This document shows positions 1 through 8,520 of a stretch of DNA of 30,171 nucleotides, piece after piece. Numbering within the stretch: position 1 is the first letter of the stretch; each line of letters opens with the position of its first letter. Both the position numbers and the translations under genes were made by a program. Source of the DNA: Sulfurovum sp. (GTDB taxonomy: Bacteria > Campylobacterota > Campylobacteria > Campylobacterales > Sulfurovaceae). The notes beneath the pieces are model-generated. The model saw only the letters and a program-made list of their open reading frames with translations. It ran no database searches and was not told the origin of the DNA. The stretch covers positions 27,483-57,653 of the forward strand of contig JADGDL010000012.1 of assembly GCA_016744875.1 (NCBI GenBank), in the 5' to 3' direction.

Positions 1-2339
1 GTGAGTATCTCATCTTGTGAAGCAGATGGACTTACTTCAACTTCAGTACGTTTTTTTCCGCCGATCATCACCATATACAAAATGGAATCTTGTACAAATA
101 CCTCTTCTTGAACCTCAAGTATAGCACCTAAATTCTTTCTGTCAAATAGTACTTCGGAAAGTTCTGTTGTTACATGAGGAATAATCGGTTCCAGAAGGTT
201 CAGCATAATGTACATCCCCTCTGTCCACACATCACCATTGTCTTGTTTATCTAAAGCGTTGGTTGCTTCCATACATGCAGCAATGATCGTGTTGAATGCA
301 AATGTTTTTTCATACACATCCGATGATTTCTGCAACGCTTCATAGACTTTCACACGTGCCAGTTTAGACTCTTTACTTAAACTGTTTTGTTCTATCGTCG
401 GCAGTGTAGTACCTGTCACTTTCTCTTTTCTGTCATAGAGTTTCTTAATGAACCTGAATGCACCTTCTACAGCGGAGTCATTCCACTCCAACTCTTTTGC
501 AGGTGGTGCAGCAAAAAGTGTGAAGAGCCTTGCTGTATCAGCACCATACTTTTCTATGAGTGCATCAGGGTCAACGGTATTCCCCTTAGACTTGGACATC
601 TTTGCCCCATCCATAAGTACCATACCCTGTGTCAACAAGTTTTCAAAAGGTTCATCTATATCATGGTATCCAAGATCACGAAGCACTTTGGTAAAGAAAC
701 GCGCATACAATAAGTGTAAAATAGCATGTTCTATACCACCGATATACTGATCCACGCCTAACCAGTAGTTTGCTTCTTCTTTATCTATACCTGTGTCGTT
801 CCATTTTTTAGGGTTAGTTGCATAACGGAACTGATACCAGCTTGACTGCACAAAGGTATCAAGTGTATCTGTTTCACGTTTAGCATCTTTTCCACATACT
901 GGACAACTACACTGTGACCATGTCGGGTGATTTTCAAGCGGGTTCCCCTCACCTGTGATCTCTACATCTTCAGGAAGTGCTATAGGCAGGTTCTCTACTT
1001 TTTCAGCCACAAGACCACATACATCACAATGTACAAATGGAATAGGTGCACCCCAATAACGCTGACGTGATATACCCCAATTTCTTAACTTATAGTTGGT
1101 CGTACCTTTACCAAAACCTGCTTCTTCAAACATAGCAATGATCTTAGCTTTAGCAGGATAATTGCCCAAGCCTGTAAATGCTGCTGAATCAACAAGCTCA
1201 CCTTCAAGTGTATAAGGAAGTTCTTCCCCGCCACTTATCACTCTTTTTATAGGTAATGCATACTTAGAAGCAAACTCAAAATCTCTCTCATCATGCGCGG
1301 GAACTGCCATGACCGCTCCACCACCGTAACTTGCCAATACAAAGTTTGCTGTCCATACAGGTATCTCTTCATTTGTCAGTGGATGTATCACTGTAATACC
1401 TAAGTCATACCCTTCTTTACCCTCTTTAGCTCTCTCGATCTCTGTCATATTGGTGATCGTAGTGATCTTTTCAATCACATTATCATCTAACAAATTGTTC
1501 TCAAGTAAATATTTAGTGATTGGGTGTTCCGCGGCAAGTGCAGAGTATGTCACACCGTAAATAGTATCTGGACGTGTAGTAAAGACCGTGTACTTGTCAA
1601 AGTTTCCGCCAAGTTTTGCTTTACTCGATTCTGAGAGTTCAAACTCAAACTCAAGCCCTTGAGATTTACCTATCCAGTTTTCCTGCATGGTCAATACCTG
1701 ATTAGGCCATTTCCCCTCAAGCTGTTTTAGATCATCTAAAAGGTCATCTGCATACTTAATGATATCAAGATAATATCCGGGCATCTCTTTAAGCTCAACG
1801 GGATTATCACAACGCCAACAGCATCCCTCTTCTACCTGCTCATTTGCAAGAACGGTATGACAGTCTTCACACCAGTTTACTGTCGTTGATTCACGGTAAA
1901 GTAGTTTCTCCTCAAACATCTTGATGATAAACTCTTGTTCCCATTTCGTATAGAGTTCATCACAGGTAGCAAATTCACGTGTTTTAGAAAAAGAAAGTCC
2001 AAGCGTATTAAGCTCTTTTCTCATGTAGTCAATGTTTGAGTATGTCCAGTCTTTAGGATGACGGCCATGTTTGATAGCAGCATTTTCAGCAGGCATACCA
2101 AAAGCATCCCAACCTATGGGGTGAAGTACGTTAAAATCCTGTTTTCTGTAGTAGCGGGCAAACGCATCACCTATGGCATAGTTACGTACATGTCCCATGT
2201 GTAAACGGCCACTTGGGAAAGGGAACATACTTAAAATATATTTTTTCTTTTGTTCTAAAGAATCAGAAGGCTCGAAGGCTTGTTCATCATCCCATTTTTT
2301 CTGCCACTTGGCTTCAATCTCACTTGGATTGTAACTCAT
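1..2339 (-). CDS. leuS: leucyl-tRNA synthetase, 3' end outside the window
   Basis: Cytoplasmic class I aminoacyl-tRNA synthetase that charges tRNA-Leu. The frame is open from an ATG at 2339 to the window edge, giving 779 complete codons. The family is usually about 810-860 residues, so only a short C-terminal piece is missing. Seen: HMGH (HIGH signature) at residues 47-50; a CxxC zinc-type pair with a second CxxC near residues 152-180; the editing-domain motif TTRPDTIYG encoded near 1555-1590; a further Cys cluster encoded near 890-1025; and KMSKSKG at about residues 580-586 (near 582-602). The start fits because the family N-terminus (xxYNPxEIExKWQ) begins directly there, although the ribosome-binding site is weak (AAGCGAG). 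A consensus -10 box lies upstream. Identity is certain; the C-terminus cannot be judged. Confidence 0.97.
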   Translation of the reverse strand, partial: MSYNPSEIEAKWQKKWDDEQAFEPSDSLEQKKKYILSMFPFPSGRLHMGHVRNYAIGDAFARYYRKQDFNVLHPIGWDAFGMPAENAAIKHGRHPKDWTYSNIDYMRKELNTLGLSFSKTREFATCDELYTKWEQEFIIKMFEEKLLYRESTTVNWCEDCHTVLANEQVEEGCCWRCDNPVELKEMPGYYLDIIKYADDLLDDLKQLEGKWPNQVLTMQENWIGKSQGLEFEFELSESSKAKLGGNFDKYTVFTTRPDTIYGVTYSALAAEHPITKYLLENNLLDDNVIEKITTITNMTEIERAKEGKEGYDLGITVIHPLTNEEIPVWTANFVLASYGGGAVMAVPAHDERDFEFASKYALPIKRVISGGEELPYTLEGELVDSAAFTGLGNYPAKAKIIAMFEEAGFGKGTTNYKLRNWGISRQRYWGAPIPFVHCDVCGLVAEKVENLPIALPEDVEITGEGNPLENHPTWSQCSCPVCGKDAKRETDTLDTFVQSSWYQFRYATNPKKWNDTGIDKEEANYWLGVDQYIGGIEHAILHLLYARFFTKVLRDLGYHDIDEPFENLLTQGMVLMDGAKMSKSKGNTVDPDALIEKYGADTARLFTLFAAPPAKELEWNDSAVEGAFRFIKKLYDRKEKVTGTTLPTIEQNSLSKESKLARVKVYEALQKSSDVYEKTFAFNTIIAACMEATNALDKQDNGDVWTEGMYIMLNLLEPIIPHVTTELSEVLFDRKNLGAILEVQEEVFVQDSILYMVMIGGKKRTEVEVSPSASQDEIL

Positions 2340-2377
2340 TTTTACTCGCTTATTTGTGTGTTTATTTAATGGTAAGA

Positions 2378-2383
2378 ATTATA
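2378..2383 (-). promoter_or_regulatory. candidate -10 box for leuS
   Basis: On the minus strand this reads TATAAT, about 38 bases before the leuS ATG. It predicts a leader of roughly 30 bases. There is no clear -35 box, which is usual for sigma-70 promoters in Campylobacterota. Assigned by sequence and position only. Confidence 0.55.
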
Positions 2384-2413
2384 TCTAAGATGGCTTTAGG
2401 GGGAGTTGTATCG

Positions 2414-2440
2414 TATATTAAGAGGTTCACTCTTAATATA
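2414..2440. other. perfect 11-bp stem-loop between metallopeptidase and leuS
   Basis: The arms TATATTAAGAG and CTCTTAATATA flank a 5-base loop (GTTCA). It starts 11 bases past the metallopeptidase stop and lies upstream of the leuS -10 box. No T-run follows it on the minus strand, so it is not a textbook intrinsic terminator. It may protect the 3' end of the metallopeptidase mRNA or act as a weak terminator. Confidence 0.5.
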
Positions 2441-2451
2441 ACTTAACATTT

Positions 2452-3348
2452 TTACTTAAACGTATTACATACTCTCATATCACCAGAGTCTAAACCACGT
2501 CTAAGCCACTCCATACGTTGTTTTGATGAACCATGCGTAAAGCCATCTGGGTTGACATACTGTCCTGCTTTTTTTTGTAGTGTATCATCACCTATGGAAC
2601 TTGCTGCTTTTAGTGCTTCTTCCACATCACCACGTTCTAAAATTCCAAACTTTTTATGTGCATGGTGAGCCCAGACCCCTGCATAACAGTCTGCTTGAAG
2701 TTCTACTCTCACTTGCAGGGCATTGGCTTTTTTGGAGTTACCACCCCAACTCTGTTTTGCCTTTTGTACCTTAGTCAATGTACCTTGCAAATTTTGTATG
2801 TGATGCCCTACTTCATGTGCAAGAACATATGCTTGTGCAAAGTCTCCCGGGGCAGAGTGATTTTTAGCCAACTCCTCAAAAAAACTTTGATCTAAATACA
2901 CTTTTTGATCACTTGGACAATAAAAAGGTCCCATCGCAGAAGAGGCAAAACCACATCCACTTTTTGTACCGCCTCTGTAAAGTACCATCACTGGTTCCTT
3001 ATATCTCATACCATACTTAGGTAAAACACCATTCCAAACCTCTTCTGTATACCCTAGTGTTGTTTTCATAAAATCTGACATTTCATTGTCTTTGGCTTCA
3101 TTGGCAACGGTTGTTTTACCCATAGGCGAACCTCCCATACCAATGAGTGCAAGAGGATTAAACCCGGCAAAGTATGCTGCTACACCCAAACCTATGATCG
3201 CCCAACCAAACTTTGTTTTAAGCAGTGGCCTAATAATAGGCCAGAGCATCATCATCGTTCTCATAGAAGGTGCGCCTCCACCTCTAGAACCTGATGTAGC
3301 TCGCCTATCTTCTACATTGGTGCTTTTTCTTCCGCCTTTCCATTTCAT
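2452..3348 (-). CDS. neutral zinc metallopeptidase, YpfJ family
   Basis: Predicted membrane-anchored zinc protease of the neutral zinc metallopeptidase family (YpfJ type), 298 residues. Seen: a basic, glycine-rich N-terminus; one probable membrane segment at about residues 47-70; the HEVGH zinc/catalytic motif at 178-182; and a likely third zinc ligand in VELQADCYAG (E216). The pattern GCGFASSAMGPFYCP near 131-145 is typical of the family and carries two cysteines. The start has a good ribosome-binding site (AAGGGAA) and its own -10 box. It is divergent from dnaX and has no obvious functional link to it. The physiological substrate of the family is unknown. The family call is firm; the role is not. 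Confidence 0.9.
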   Translation of the reverse strand: MKWKGGRKSTNVEDRRATSGSRGGGAPSMRTMMMLWPIIRPLLKTKFGWAIIGLGVAAYFAGFNPLALIGMGGSPMGKTTVANEAKDNEMSDFMKTTLGYTEEVWNGVLPKYGMRYKEPVMVLYRGGTKSGCGFASSAMGPFYCPSDQKVYLDQSFFEELAKNHSAPGDFAQAYVLAHEVGHHIQNLQGTLTKVQKAKQSWGGNSKKANALQVRVELQADCYAGVWAHHAHKKFGILERGDVEEALKAASSIGDDTLQKKAGQYVNPDGFTHGSSKQRMEWLRRGLDSGDMRVCNTFK

Positions 3349-3382
3349 ATCATTCCCTTAAACATTCAATTTTATTACCTAG

Positions 3383-3388
3383 ATTATA
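3383..3388 (-). promoter_or_regulatory. candidate -10 box for the metallopeptidase gene
   Basis: Reads TATAAT on the minus strand, 34 bases before the ATG at 3348. It shares the 94-base divergent spacer with the dnaX promoter. Confidence 0.5.
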
Positions 3389-3410
3389 CCAACCAAAAGT
3401 AAAAATCCAC

Positions 3411-3416
3411 TACAAT
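3411..3416 (+). promoter_or_regulatory. candidate -10 box for dnaX
   Basis: TACAAT, 26 bases before the TTG start of dnaX and close to the start point expected for a 20-base leader. A near-perfect ribosome-binding site (AAGGAG, 3432-3437) lies five bases before the start codon. Confidence 0.45.
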
Positions 3417-3442
3417 AATAGTAATAAAATCAAGGAGTTTGT

Positions 3443-5311
3443 TTGTCTTTAGCCCTAGCAAGAAAATACCGTCCTGCCACTTTTGATGACCTCATAGGTC
3501 AAGAGACAGCGTCACAAACACTCTCACTTGCACTGGATGGTAACAGGCTCTCGCATGCCTACCTTTTCTCTGGCTTAAGAGGCTCTGGAAAGACCTCTAC
3601 AGCGCGTATCTTTGCAAAAGCTTTACTCTGCGAAAAAGGTGCCACATCACATCCTTGCGGTACATGTACACACTGTACCATGGCTATAGAAAATTCCCAT
3701 ATGGACATCATAGAGATGGACGCAGCATCTAACCGTGGTATAGATGACATCAAAGACCTTATAGAACATACAAAGTACAAACCTAGTTCAGCACGTTACA
3801 AGATCTTTATCATCGATGAAGTACATATGTTGACAAACCAAGCCTTTAACGCACTGCTTAAAACACTGGAAGAACCACCTGATTTTGTAAAGTTCATTTT
3901 GGCAACAACTGACCCGCTGAAGTTACCTGCAACCATTCTCTCTCGTACACAACATTACAGGTTTAAAAAAATTCCTCAACATCTTGTACTCAAACATTTA
4001 GAACATATTCTCACACTTGAAAATATAGAGTATGAGCGAGATGCTTTAGATATCATAGCCCGTTCAGGTGCAGGAAGTCTAAGAGACTCACTTACACTCA
4101 TGGACCAAGCTATTGTCTACTCTAAAAACTTTGTAGATTTGAGTACAGTCACCGGTATGCTTGGCATCATAGAACCTAGCCATTTAGAGACATTACTCTC
4201 AAATATTCTTAAAAAAGACACCCCTGAGATATTGGCATTTATTAGAATGGCATCTGACTATGAAGCTGAAATGATACTGGATGAACTTACCCTCTACTTA
4301 AAAGAACTTCTGTTAAGTGGGAATGGTCAATGTTCTCCTGTAAATATAGAACGTTTTTTTAGGGTCATTGCAGAGTCTAAGAATCTACTTGCACTTGGTT
4401 CTGATGGTGAGTTTGTACTCTCACTCGCACTCTTTAAAATGATGGAATCTTTAGAGATCAAAGACATCGATACTATGATACGAGGTCTTGAAAAAGAACT
4501 CGAAGGCATTGAAGTGTCAGAGATCATGGTCTCCAGCCCTGTAGCTGATCTTTCTACACCGCCAAAGGTCATTACTATCACAGAAGAAGAGATCACTGCA
4601 TCTTTACCTCCAAAACAAGAAAAAGTAAACAAAGAAGAAACCCTACAGTCAAGTTCAACAGATACATCACACGAAAAAGAAGAAATAACTGCTGTTGATG
4701 AAAAGCTACCTACAGATAATGAAACTCAAATAGTAGCTCAGGAATCTATTCAAGAAGAATCTATAGTACAACCAGACACACCTACACCTGAACCTATACA
4801 GAAAGAAACACCTGTTCAACCTACACCTGATCCACATCAAAAAACATTTGATACACTGGTGAAAAAGATCTATGACAGAGACTATGATCTAGGAGCTTGT
4901 TTTGAACGTAATATCTCTTTTGAAAGTTTTGAAGAGCATAAACTTACATGGGGTTCAACTGCCCAGGGTGATGATAAGAAAACACTTATCAACCATTGGG
5001 GACTCATTAATATGTTTGTTAAAGATATCTTTGGATTCGAGACTAAGATCGTCAACATCGCTAAAAAAAAAACTGACACTTCCCAACCCATAAAAGAAGT
5101 AATTACAGAACAAAATCCTCCACACCAAGATGCAGATTCTGCTTCCATGATAGAAGATATTGAGATGAAAAGTTCATGTATATCACCTGAAGCAGGTGAT
5201 ACCGAAGCCGCAAAAGAGAAAGATCCCTCTACATTGCTTGAAGAACCAATGATCAAAGAAGCTATTGCACTTTTTGACCCAAAGAAAGTAAGAATAAAAA
5301 GAAATACCTAA
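3443..5311 (+). CDS. dnaX: DNA polymerase III subunit gamma/tau
   Basis: Clamp-loader ATPase of the replicative polymerase, 622 residues. The start is TTG, chosen because AAGGAG sits five bases upstream and the product begins MSLALARKYRP, as in the family. Domains: AAA+ module at 1-220 with Walker A GLRGSGKT (44-51), zinc ligands C63/C72/C75/C78, Walker B IIDEVH (123-128), sensor ATTD (154-157) and the SRTQ arginine (R168); the clamp-loader helical domain to about 360; a disordered acidic Pro/Glu/Thr linker (about 365-465); a folded segment (about 467-540) that looks like the polymerase-binding domain; a second short linker; and a terminal helix-strand motif (about 601-620). An A10 tract falls exactly between these last two parts (codons 541-544). 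The gene converges on the YmdB-family gene. Confidence 0.97.
   Translation: MSLALARKYRPATFDDLIGQETASQTLSLALDGNRLSHAYLFSGLRGSGKTSTARIFAKALLCEKGATSHPCGTCTHCTMAIENSHMDIIEMDAASNRGIDDIKDLIEHTKYKPSSARYKIFIIDEVHMLTNQAFNALLKTLEEPPDFVKFILATTDPLKLPATILSRTQHYRFKKIPQHLVLKHLEHILTLENIEYERDALDIIARSGAGSLRDSLTLMDQAIVYSKNFVDLSTVTGMLGIIEPSHLETLLSNILKKDTPEILAFIRMASDYEAEMILDELTLYLKELLLSGNGQCSPVNIERFFRVIAESKNLLALGSDGEFVLSLALFKMMESLEIKDIDTMIRGLEKELEGIEVSEIMVSSPVADLSTPPKVITITEEEITASLPPKQEKVNKEETLQSSSTDTSHEKEEITAVDEKLPTDNETQIVAQESIQEESIVQPDTPTPEPIQKETPVQPTPDPHQKTFDTLVKKIYDRDYDLGACFERNISFESFEEHKLTWGSTAQGDDKKTLINHWGLINMFVKDIFGFETKIVNIAKKKTDTSQPIKEVITEQNPPHQDADSASMIEDIEMKSSCISPEAGDTEAAKEKDPSTLLEEPMIKEAIALFDPKKVRIKRNT
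5063..5072 (+). repeat. A10 homopolymer in dnaX, possible slippage site
   Basis: Ten consecutive A encode KKK plus the first base of the next codon (ACT). It is the longest homopolymer I noticed in the window. With one A fewer the frame ends after six further codons (CTG to CCA, then TAA). With one A more it ends at the second codon after the run (AAC TGA). Slippage would therefore give a protein of about 545 residues without the C-terminal 78. Confidence 0.6.
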
Positions 5312-5326
5312 TCGCTATTGATTTAA

Positions 5327-5403
5327 AACGCTTTTGTGCAAAGCCCAAAAACTACGTTATCACTGAGACTACTTCAGCAGTAAGCTCATACGACTAGTCG
5401 TAT
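5327..5403 (-). repeat. dispersed three-hairpin element, copy A
   Basis: By eye about 80 percent identical to copy B (24546-24625) with three one-base gaps. Read on the minus strand: hairpin 1 is a perfect 16-base palindrome (5388-5403, loop CTAG), hairpin 2 is at 5369-5383 (loop GCTGA), and hairpin 3 is at 5332-5350 (loop TTT, one mismatch). It fills most of the gap between the convergent dnaX and YmdB-family genes. Hairpin 1 begins at the base next to the stop codon of the latter, so it could also serve as a 3' end structure. Confidence 0.8.
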
Positions 5404-6213
5404 TTAATCAATCCAAGCCTGAGTAACGATCTTGGGTTTATCATCATGTATCTTGATTTTCTCAGCACCTACACAACGTCCCTCTTCATCTAATTCAAAG
5501 ACGATCATTTGTAAAAGCGTTTTACAATCTTCTTTGATATCATAATGTCCACTAAGCGAAGTCAAAAAACGTTTCATAGGCACAGTATCATCCATACCTA
5601 TTACACCATCACGACACCCAGTAAGTCCCACATCTGATACATAACAACATCCATCAACCACATGTAAATCATCTGTTGCTACATGTGTGTGTGTTCCTAG
5701 TATAGCAGAGACTTCATGTTTAAGTATTTGTCGCAGAGCATTTTTTTCTGAAGTTGCTTCAGCATGAATATCAATGATAATGTGTTTAATATCTTGGGCT
5801 TTAAGCTTTTTAACCTCTTCAACTATCATCGTGAAAGGGTTATCAACCATAGGCATGGTATAGTGTCCCATAAGGTTAATGATCGCTATTTCATGTCCAA
5901 GTAGCTTCGTTTGATATAAACCTCTCCCCGGTGTTTCTTTAGGATAGTTAATAGGCCTGATAAGTGGGTACCTATCAAACATTGAGAAGATCTCTTTTTT
6001 ATCAAAAGAGTGGTTACCTCCGGTCATCATGTCAACGCCGTAACCAAGTAATTCTATACAATTTTTTTCTGTTAAACCAAAACCATGAGAAGCATTTTCA
6101 TAGTTGGCTATCGTAAAATCAATGAAGTGTTCTTGCTGAAGTCTTTTAAGATGTCGTTTAAGCATCAAACGACCGGGCTTTCCTACAATATCGCCTATAA
6201 AAGCAATTTTCAA
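5404..6213 (-). CDS. YmdB-family metallophosphoesterase (cyclic-nucleotide phosphodiesterase type)
   Basis: Cytoplasmic dinuclear-metal phosphoesterase of the YmdB/TIGR00282 type, 269 residues, a full family length. Every metal ligand known from Bacillus subtilis YmdB is at the same residue number: D8 (FIGDIVGKPGR), E39 and N40 (ANYEN), N67 and H68 (GGNHSFD), H150 (DIHAEATSEK), H175 and H177 (GTHTHV). The B. subtilis protein hydrolyses 2',3'- and 3',5'-cyclic nucleotides; the substrate here is inferred. It is the last gene of the ndk-to-fabH unit, 6 bases after fabH, and its stop abuts repeat copy A. It should not be confused with the unrelated E. coli macrodomain protein also called YmdB. 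Confidence 0.92.
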   Translation of the reverse strand: MKIAFIGDIVGKPGRLMLKRHLKRLQQEHFIDFTIANYENASHGFGLTEKNCIELLGYGVDMMTGGNHSFDKKEIFSMFDRYPLIRPINYPKETPGRGLYQTKLLGHEIAIINLMGHYTMPMVDNPFTMIVEEVKKLKAQDIKHIIIDIHAEATSEKNALRQILKHEVSAILGTHTHVATDDLHVVDGCCYVSDVGLTGCRDGVIGMDDTVPMKRFLTSLSGHYDIKEDCKTLLQMIVFELDEEGRCVGAEKIKIHDDKPKIVTQAWID

Positions 6214-6219
6214 TGCTGC

Positions 6220-7227
6220 CTACTTACTTTTACCTGCAAAAGGTAATAATGCAGAAGCCCAGGTCAATCCACCACCGAAAGTATCAAGTAACATCAACTC
6301 ACCTGTTTGCAGTCTACCAGACTCCCAGATATCATTAATGGCCATAGGAATAGACGCTGCAGAAGTATTCCCGTACTTACCAACTGTAAGCACCACTTGT
6401 TCGTCTTTCATTTTAAGTGCATCACCCACCGCTTTAATGATACGGTAATTGGCTTGATGAGGGATAAAATGTGGGATATCGTCAGAGTTTATCTCATTCT
6501 TTGCCAATATCTCTTTTACATCTTTTGTGAGTGTTTTTACTGCCAGTTTGAAAGTTTCATTCCCTTTCATTTGCACGAAATTAAGTCCTTCATCAATCAC
6601 TTGCTGACTCACAGGATGAATAGCACCAGGTGCTGGTGTCACTAAAAAGTCTGCATATGATCCATCTGCACTTGCATGTAAGTCTACAATACCCTCTTCT
6701 TTATTTGAAGTAGCAGAGATCACTGCTGCACCTGCACCATCTCCAAATAAAATACATGTGCCTCTATCTGTATAATCAATGATAGAAGAAAACTTTTCTG
6801 CACCAACTATAAGTACATTTTTTTTCATACCTGACTCGATAAAAGCTCTAGCTACAGAAAGCAGATAAACAAATCCGCTACATGCTGCCGAGATATCAAA
6901 TGCCTGAACATTATGGATACCGATCTTATCAGAAATAATACACGCTGTGGCTGGCATATTAAAATAATCTGGAGTCACTGTTGCACATACAACCAGGTCT
7001 ATATCCTCTTTAGAGATGCCCGAACGTTCTATTGCAAGTTCACAAGCTTTAGCAGCCATATCACTTGTATACTCATCCTCTGCAGCTATACGGCGTTCAC
7101 TAATACCCGTACGTTTTACGATCCATTCATCTGTAGTATCTACCATCTTTTCAAGATCTGCATTAGACAAGATCTTCTCGGGTACATAAGCACCTATAGA
7201 TCTAAATGAAGCATAAATTTGTGACAT
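6220..7227 (-). CDS. fabH: 3-oxoacyl-[acyl-carrier-protein] synthase III
   Basis: Initiates type II fatty-acid synthesis by condensing acetyl-CoA with malonyl-ACP. The product is 335 residues, a normal length. The catalytic triad is visible as C116 (ISAACSGF), H257 (IPHQAN) and N287 (GNTSAAS). The N-terminal motif TDEWIVKRTGISERR and the glycine-rich C-terminal FGGGLTWAS are typical. The ribosome-binding site is AAGGACG. It is preceded by plsX with a 121-base gap that contains a stem-loop, and AT-rich TATATT/TATTAT sequences lie just before the start. It may therefore have its own weak promoter as well as readthrough. The plsX-fabH pairing is ancient and widespread. Confidence 0.97.
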   Translation of the reverse strand: MSQIYASFRSIGAYVPEKILSNADLEKMVDTTDEWIVKRTGISERRIAAEDEYTSDMAAKACELAIERSGISKEDIDLVVCATVTPDYFNMPATACIISDKIGIHNVQAFDISAACSGFVYLLSVARAFIESGMKKNVLIVGAEKFSSIIDYTDRGTCILFGDGAGAAVISATSNKEEGIVDLHASADGSYADFLVTPAPGAIHPVSQQVIDEGLNFVQMKGNETFKLAVKTLTKDVKEILAKNEINSDDIPHFIPHQANYRIIKAVGDALKMKDEQVVLTVGKYGNTSAASIPMAINDIWESGRLQTGELMLLDTFGGGLTWASALLPFAGKSK

Positions 7228-7306
7228 AGTCGTCCTTGGATAATAATATAAAGTCTACTATTTTACCATAATTTTGCGGGGTATCATCTAAAAAGGGAAG
7301 ATTTGA

Positions 7307-7331
7307 GGGAACAAAGTGTACTCTTGTTCCC
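7307..7331 (-). terminator. stem-loop between plsX and fabH, weak terminator or attenuator
   Basis: The arms GGGAACAA and TTGTTCCC form an 8-bp stem with a 9-base loop, 18 bases past the plsX stop. On the minus strand a run of five T occurs only about 12 bases after the stem, so termination would be partial at best. It may set the fabH level relative to plsX. Confidence 0.4.
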
Positions 7332-7348
7332 ATATACTGTGAAGGTTC

Positions 7349-8338
7349 TTATTCAGTTTCAGAGAGTAATTTTTCTATCGTTGCATTTACATCAGATTCC
7401 ACATAAGAAATGGCCTGAAATACTGCATTTTTAATGGCCTTAGGGCTTGCTGCACCATGAGATATAATGGCACAACCTTTTAATCCAAGCAATGGTGCTC
7501 CACCATATTCATCTTTATCTACTTGTTTTTTCATGTTTCCAAAAACTTTTTTCTTCATCATGAGCGCACCTATCTTTGCAGGCAGAGATTTTCTAATATG
7601 CTGTTTCATGAGATCAAATACCGTAGCAACAACCCCTTCAGAGGTTTTCAACAAGATATTACCTGTGAAACCGTCACAAACAACTACATTTACATTCCCA
7701 TTAAAGATATCTTTACCTTCAACATTTCCTATAAAACCATCAAGTGCTTTAAGAAGTGGAAAAGTAGCTTTAGTAAGCTCGTTACCTTTAGAGTCTTCTG
7801 AACCATTTGCCAATAATCCAACCCGTGGATCTTTGATCTTCATGATCTTTGCTGCATAAGCTTCACCCATAGCACCAAATTGGAAAAGGTTTTCAGGTTT
7901 ACAGTCAGTAACAGACCCTACATCAAGTACCAAAGTTTTACTCTTTGTAATACTTGGCATCAAGGTAGCCAAAGCCGGTTTCTTGATTCCTGGTATTCTT
8001 CCTATGCGCAATGTGGCCGCTGTCATTGTTGCACCTGAGTGTCCTGCTGACATTACTGCATCTGCTTCACCATCACGTACAAGCTCAACAGCTTTAAAAA
8101 TAGAAGAATCTTTACGCTTTACTGCATCTGTTGCAGCATCACTCATTTTGATCACATCAGAAGCTTCAACAATCTGTACTTTATCTATATAATACTGTGG
8201 GAGGTATGAGAGGATCTCTTCTTTGTCACCTACTAAAATAGGGAGAAATTTTACTTCATCAAGTGCTTGGGTAACACCTTCTATAATAGGTTCAGGACCA
8301 AAGTCCCCACCCATTGCATCAATTGCGATTCTGATCAT
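7349..8338 (-). CDS. plsX: phosphate acyltransferase PlsX
   Basis: Converts acyl-ACP to acyl-phosphate for phospholipid synthesis; a peripheral cytoplasmic enzyme. The 329-residue length is normal. Seen: N-terminal IAIDAMGGDFGPEP; SAGHSGATM near residue 98; VLDVGS near 138; NGSEDSKGN near 178; and VVCDGFTGN near 219, all family motifs. It starts 5 bases after the rpmF stop, so its ribosome-binding site lies at the end of rpmF. The rpmF-plsX-fabH order is conserved in many bacteria, which couples ribosome and membrane synthesis. Confidence 0.97.
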   Translation of the reverse strand: MIRIAIDAMGGDFGPEPIIEGVTQALDEVKFLPILVGDKEEILSYLPQYYIDKVQIVEASDVIKMSDAATDAVKRKDSSIFKAVELVRDGEADAVMSAGHSGATMTAATLRIGRIPGIKKPALATLMPSITKSKTLVLDVGSVTDCKPENLFQFGAMGEAYAAKIMKIKDPRVGLLANGSEDSKGNELTKATFPLLKALDGFIGNVEGKDIFNGNVNVVVCDGFTGNILLKTSEGVVATVFDLMKQHIRKSLPAKIGALMMKKKVFGNMKKQVDKDEYGGAPLLGLKGCAIISHGAASPKAIKNAVFQAISYVESDVNATIEKLLSETE

Positions 8339-8343
8339 CGAAA

Positions 8344-8505
8344 TTATGCTTTTGTTGTTTTGTACTCACCAGTAGTCATATTCATGTGGTGAGGCATTCT
8401 CCATGTTCCATCAGCATCTTTCACTGGCATTGGTAATGTCAATTTGTAATGTGTTCTTCTTTTTGCTGCTCTTGTGTGACTCACACGTCTTTTAGGTACT
8501 GCCAT
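8344..8505 (-). CDS. rpmF: 50S ribosomal protein L32
   Basis: A 53-residue basic protein beginning MAVPKRRVSHTRAAKRRTHY, the standard L32 N-terminus. The start is set by AAGGAT nine bases upstream. The C-terminal half has no CxxC zinc pair, so it is a zinc-independent form, as in other Campylobacterota (from memory). It lies 15 bases after the yceD-like gene and 5 bases before plsX, in the classic yceD-rpmF-plsX arrangement. Confidence 0.95.
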   Translation of the reverse strand: MAVPKRRVSHTRAAKRRTHYKLTLPMPVKDADGTWRMPHHMNMTTGEYKTTKA

Positions 8506-8520
8506 AATAAATCCTTATTG

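Noticed and set aside
387..750. Plus-strand open frames of about 100 codons opposite leuS
   Set aside because: They lie wholly antisense to a clear leuS reading frame, and their translations show no domain.
2414..2440. A fifth copy of the dispersed hairpin element
   Set aside because: It is a single AT-rich stem-loop with no second or third hairpin and no sequence match to the family.
4882..5256. 124-codon minus-strand open frame opposite the dnaX C-terminal region
   Set aside because: It falls in the biased, repetitive linker of dnaX, which keeps the opposite frame open by composition.
6817..6824. A8 run in fabH (and similar runs near 2569 and 13100) as phase-variable tracts
   Set aside because: Runs of seven to eight A or T are common in AT-rich genes. 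They encode Lys-Lys, and nothing else marks them as contingency loci.
8344..8505. Zinc-ribbon form of L32
   Set aside because: The translated rpmF has no cysteine, so the zinc form is excluded.
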